Below, piece by piece: positions 6,063-7,801 of a DNA stretch of 7,801 nt. Numbering within the stretch: the stretch's first letter is position 1; every line of letters starts with the position of its first letter. The notes beneath the pieces were generated by a model. That model made no database searches. It was not told where the DNA came from and worked only from the letters and a program-made list of their open reading frames with translations. This DNA comes from CAZYMF01 sp964648215 (GTDB taxonomy: Bacteria; Desulfobacterota; Binatia; HRBIN30; JACQVA1). The stretch lies in contig CAZYMF010000219.1 in assembly GCA_964648215.1 (NCBI GenBank), positions 1-7,801 on the forward strand. Reading direction: 5' to 3'. The position numbers and the translations under genes are program-made.

Positions 6063-6836
6063 ATGGCCCGAGCCTCCAAACGGGTGCGGGCCGGCGCGCC
6101 ATCGCTGCTCCACGAGCAACGCGACGGCGTCGTCCGCCTGACCCTCAACCGCCCGCGGCACGGCAACGCCGTCTCGGCCGAGCTGGCGCAAGCGCTGGTG
6201 AGCGCCGCCGAGGCCATCGATCTCGACGACTCCGTCCGCCTGGTCGTCGTCCAGGGCGCCGGCGCGCACTTCTGTGTCGGGGTCGAGGACGGCGGCGACT
6301 GGCAGCGGCGCTGCGACTGGGTCGCGGCCGTCGGCCGGCTGCGGGCGCCGGTGATCGCCGCCGTCCGCGGTGACGCCGTCGCCGAGGGCTGCGAGCTCGC
6401 CCTGGCCTGCGATCTGCGGCTGCTCTCCACCCGGGCGCGGCTCCAGCTGCCCCAGCTCGCCCAGGGCCGCCTGCCCTGCCACGGCGGGACGCAGCGGCTG
6501 CCGCGCCTGATCGGACGCATGCGCGCTCTCGACCTGCTGCTGAGCGGCCGCGCGGTGCGCGCCGCCGAGGCCGAGACGCTCGGGCTCGCCACCCGCGTAT
6601 TCCCCGAGCGCAGCCTCTCCCGCGAGGTCGACCGCCTCGTCGCCGACCTCGCCCGCCGCGGCCCGATCGCGCTGCGCTTCGGCAAGGAGGCGGTCGCGGC
6701 CGGCCTCGACCTGACCCTCGACCAGGGCATCGGGCTTGAGCAAGACCTCTATGTGTTGCTACAGACAACCGCCGACCGCGCCGAAGGCGTCCGCGCCTTC
6801 CTCGAAAAGCGCCGCCCCGAGTTCGCAGGGGCGTGA
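6063..6836 (+). CDS. Enoyl-CoA hydratase/isomerase family protein (crotonase) 2, altered active site
   Basis: A 257-residue crotonase of normal length. Segments: VVRLTLNRPRHGNAV (23-37), the oxyanion-loop region HFCVGVED (69-76) in place of the usual AFCAGAD-like sequence, VAEGCELALACDLRL (106-120), QLPQLAQGRLPCHGGTQRLP (about 128-147), and the normal C-terminus EGVRAFLEKRRPEF. Glu111 aligns with rat Glu144, but the partner position is Gln131, exactly 20 residues on, where hydratases have Glu164. The loop lacks the usual G-A/G-D. Crotonase folds with altered residues include isomerases, hydrolases and dehalogenases, so plain hydratase activity is doubtful; it may be an isomerase or act on an unusual substrate. 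The ATG at 6063 is 4 nt after the synthetase stop, implying coupled translation. An upstream in-frame TTG at 6039 would overlap the synthetase and adds no family sequence. Confidence 0.9.
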   Translation: MARASKRVRAGAPSLLHEQRDGVVRLTLNRPRHGNAVSAELAQALVSAAEAIDLDDSVRLVVVQGAGAHFCVGVEDGGDWQRRCDWVAAVGRLRAPVIAAVRGDAVAEGCELALACDLRLLSTRARLQLPQLAQGRLPCHGGTQRLPRLIGRMRALDLLLSGRAVRAAEAETLGLATRVFPERSLSREVDRLVADLARRGPIALRFGKEAVAAGLDLTLDQGIGLEQDLYVLLQTTADRAEGVRAFLEKRRPEFAGA

Positions 6837-6895
6837 CCGATCGGCGGGCGGGGAGCAAAGCAAACTACTCGAGCGTTACGAAAGAGAGATCAGCA

Positions 6896-7015
6896 ATGGC
6901 CAATCAACTCGGCAAAATGTACATCTGCGGCAAGTGTGGCTCCCAGGTGATCGTCACCAAGGCCGGCACCGGCACATTGAAGTGCTGCGGCCAGGAGATG
7001 GAGCAGAAGAAGTAG
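6896..7015 (+). CDS. Desulforedoxin-like Cys4 mini-protein, copy 2
   Basis: A 39-residue protein nearly the size of classical desulforedoxin (36 residues), with Cys11-x2-Cys14 and Cys30-Cys31 and the ending CCGQEMEQKK. Four cysteines in this pattern bind one iron per chain in the Desulfovibrio protein; electron transfer is the inferred role. It lacks the extra Cys20 and tail of copy 1, so it is the more canonical of the two. Its first seven codons are identical in DNA to those of copy 1 at 3445, including the A/T-ending codons AAT, CAA and AAA that are uncommon in this DNA. An in-frame GTG at 6833, overlapping the crotonase 2 stop, would add 21 residues unlike anything in copy 1, so I prefer the ATG at 6896. 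The Shine-Dalgarno (AGAGAG) is weak. It is 59 nt after crotonase 2 and 16 nt before the MaoC-like gene. Confidence 0.88.
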   Translation: MANQLGKMYICGKCGSQVIVTKAGTGTLKCCGQEMEQKK

Positions 7016-7031
7016 CGGCGGGGCGAAGGCG

Positions 7032-7801
7032 ATGTCCGGCTCCGCATCGTCCCTGTCATCCGGCGATCCGCTCGCCACCTACCGCGTGCGCGCGCGCAAC
7101 ATCGCCGCCGATTCCGAGAACAAGATTCACGACGACACCGTGGCGCGACGCTACGGCTTCGCCGGCGGGCTGGTGCCCGGGATCGCCGTCTACGGCTACC
7201 TCACCCGTCCCATCGTCGCGCACTGGGGCACGGACTGGCTCGAGCGCGGCAGCGCCGGCGCGCGCTTCCTCCAGCCCTGCTACGAGGGAGAGGAGATCAC
7301 GGTACGCGCCGCCGGCGGCCAGGCGCTCGAGGTGAGCGCGACGCGGCCGAACGGCGAGGTCTGCGCCAAGGGAACGGCCACCCTTTCCCCGGCGGCCGCC
7401 GCACCGCCGGATGTCGGAGCCTACACGACGGCGCCGTTACCCGCTGACCCACCCGCCGCCTCGGCGACATCACTGGCCGCCGGCACGGTCCTCGGGACGT
7501 TGTCCCTGCGCCTCGACGAAGCTCGCGCCACCGCGTTCGCCGACAGCATCAGCGACGATCTCGCCGTCTACCGCGGCCCCAGCGGCGTTGCCCACCCGGC
7601 CCTGCTCCTCGCCCTCGCCAATCGGGCGTTGGCGGGCAACGTGCGCCTCGGGCCGTGGATCCACGTGTCGAGCGAGGTGCAGCACTTCTCGCTCGCGCGC
7701 TACGGCGACGCCATCGCCCTGCGCACCCGCGTGGCGGAGTGCTTCGAGCGCAAGGGCCACGAGTTCGTCGTCCTCGACATCCTCGTCGTCGCCGACCCCG
7801 A
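7032..7801 (+). CDS. MaoC-like double-hotdog acyl-CoA hydratase/dehydratase family protein (partial, runs off right edge)
   Basis: At least 256 residues, open to the end of the window. MaoC-like proteins typically hydrate enoyl-CoA in the (R) sense or act as dehydratases. Two hotdog units are visible. The first holds ENKIHDDTVARRYGFAGGLV (29-48) then PGIAVYGYL, the counterpart of the hydratase-2 motif NPLH...A...F...VHG. The second, from about residue 157, holds SGVAHPALLLALANRAL, LGPWIHVSSEVQHFSLARYG and a strand-rich end. They are joined by an Ala/Pro-rich linker (about 120-150). In PhaJ-type hydratases an Asp lies five residues before the His; here that place is Ser28, with Asp27 next to it, so the catalytic pair is uncertain. 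The ATG at 7032 has a GAAGG just upstream, 16 nt after the desulforedoxin-like stop. It fits the acyl-CoA theme of the cluster. Confidence 0.8.
   Translation, partial: MSGSASSLSSGDPLATYRVRARNIAADSENKIHDDTVARRYGFAGGLVPGIAVYGYLTRPIVAHWGTDWLERGSAGARFLQPCYEGEEITVRAAGGQALEVSATRPNGEVCAKGTATLSPAAAAPPDVGAYTTAPLPADPPAASATSLAAGTVLGTLSLRLDEARATAFADSISDDLAVYRGPSGVAHPALLLALANRALAGNVRLGPWIHVSSEVQHFSLARYGDAIALRTRVAECFERKGHEFVVLDILVVADP

Noticed and set aside
3554..6730. A 1058-codon open frame on the minus strand
   Set aside because: It lies antisense to crotonase 1, the synthetase and crotonase 2, all of which have intact family motifs. Its translation is low-complexity and Arg/Ala/Gly-rich, a by-product of GC-rich third positions.
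6833..6895. GTG start overlapping the crotonase 2 stop, adding 21 residues to desulforedoxin-like copy 2
   Set aside because: The extra residues have no counterpart in copy 1 or in desulforedoxin, and the two copies are identical from the ATG at 6896.
1..7801. tRNA, rRNA, CRISPR, insertion sequence or attachment site
   Set aside because: I read both strands for repeat arrays, transposase-like ORFs, terminal inverted repeats and tRNA-like cloverleaf ends and found none; nearly all sequence is accounted for by metabolic genes.

Overview
The window is a very GC-rich bacterial segment with strong G/C bias at third codon positions, so long antisense ORFs are common and are not genes. It has no RNA genes, mobile elements or CRISPR. 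The gene set (acyl-CoA metabolism, YgfZ, two desulforedoxin-like proteins, a secreted small protein) suggests an environmental bacterium that degrades acyl-CoA-type substrates. My best guess is an uncultured lineage once grouped with the Deltaproteobacteria (Binatota- or Myxococcota-like). That placement is inference from gene content and composition only.

Left arm (1-2220, all minus strand, read right to left): a family-1 CoA-transferase/acetyl-CoA hydrolase homologue (994-2220), a small exported protein of unknown function (472-906), and the first 132 codons of NADP-type isocitrate dehydrogenase (1-396, continuing beyond the window). A 105-bp divergent intergenic region (2221-2325) separates this arm from the rightward genes.

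Right arm (2326-7801, all plus strand, closely spaced): a YgfZ/GcvT-type folate-binding protein, a 47-aa desulforedoxin-like protein, a crotonase (enoyl-CoA hydratase/isomerase), an AMP-forming acyl-CoA synthetase with a GTG start, a second crotonase, a second 39-aa desulforedoxin-like protein, and a MaoC-like double-hotdog protein that runs off the right edge. The synthetase would activate a carboxylic acid to its CoA thioester; the crotonases and MaoC-like protein would hydrate or rearrange enoyl-CoA intermediates. No acyl-CoA dehydrogenase, 3-hydroxyacyl-CoA dehydrogenase or thiolase is inside the window, so the pathway is incomplete here and the substrate is unknown.

Most noteworthy: (i) two paralogous Cys4 desulforedoxin-like mini-proteins lie on either side of the crotonase-ligase-crotonase block and begin with the same 22 bases; (ii) the CoA-transferase homologue has Gly where characterised relatives have the catalytic Glu; (iii) the second crotonase has Gln in place of one of the two catalytic Glu residues, while the first keeps both but has an abnormal, shortened C-terminus ending in a GC-rich hairpin. 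I do not see a clearly new defence or mobile system. The best candidate for something undescribed is the acyl-CoA/desulforedoxin cluster.
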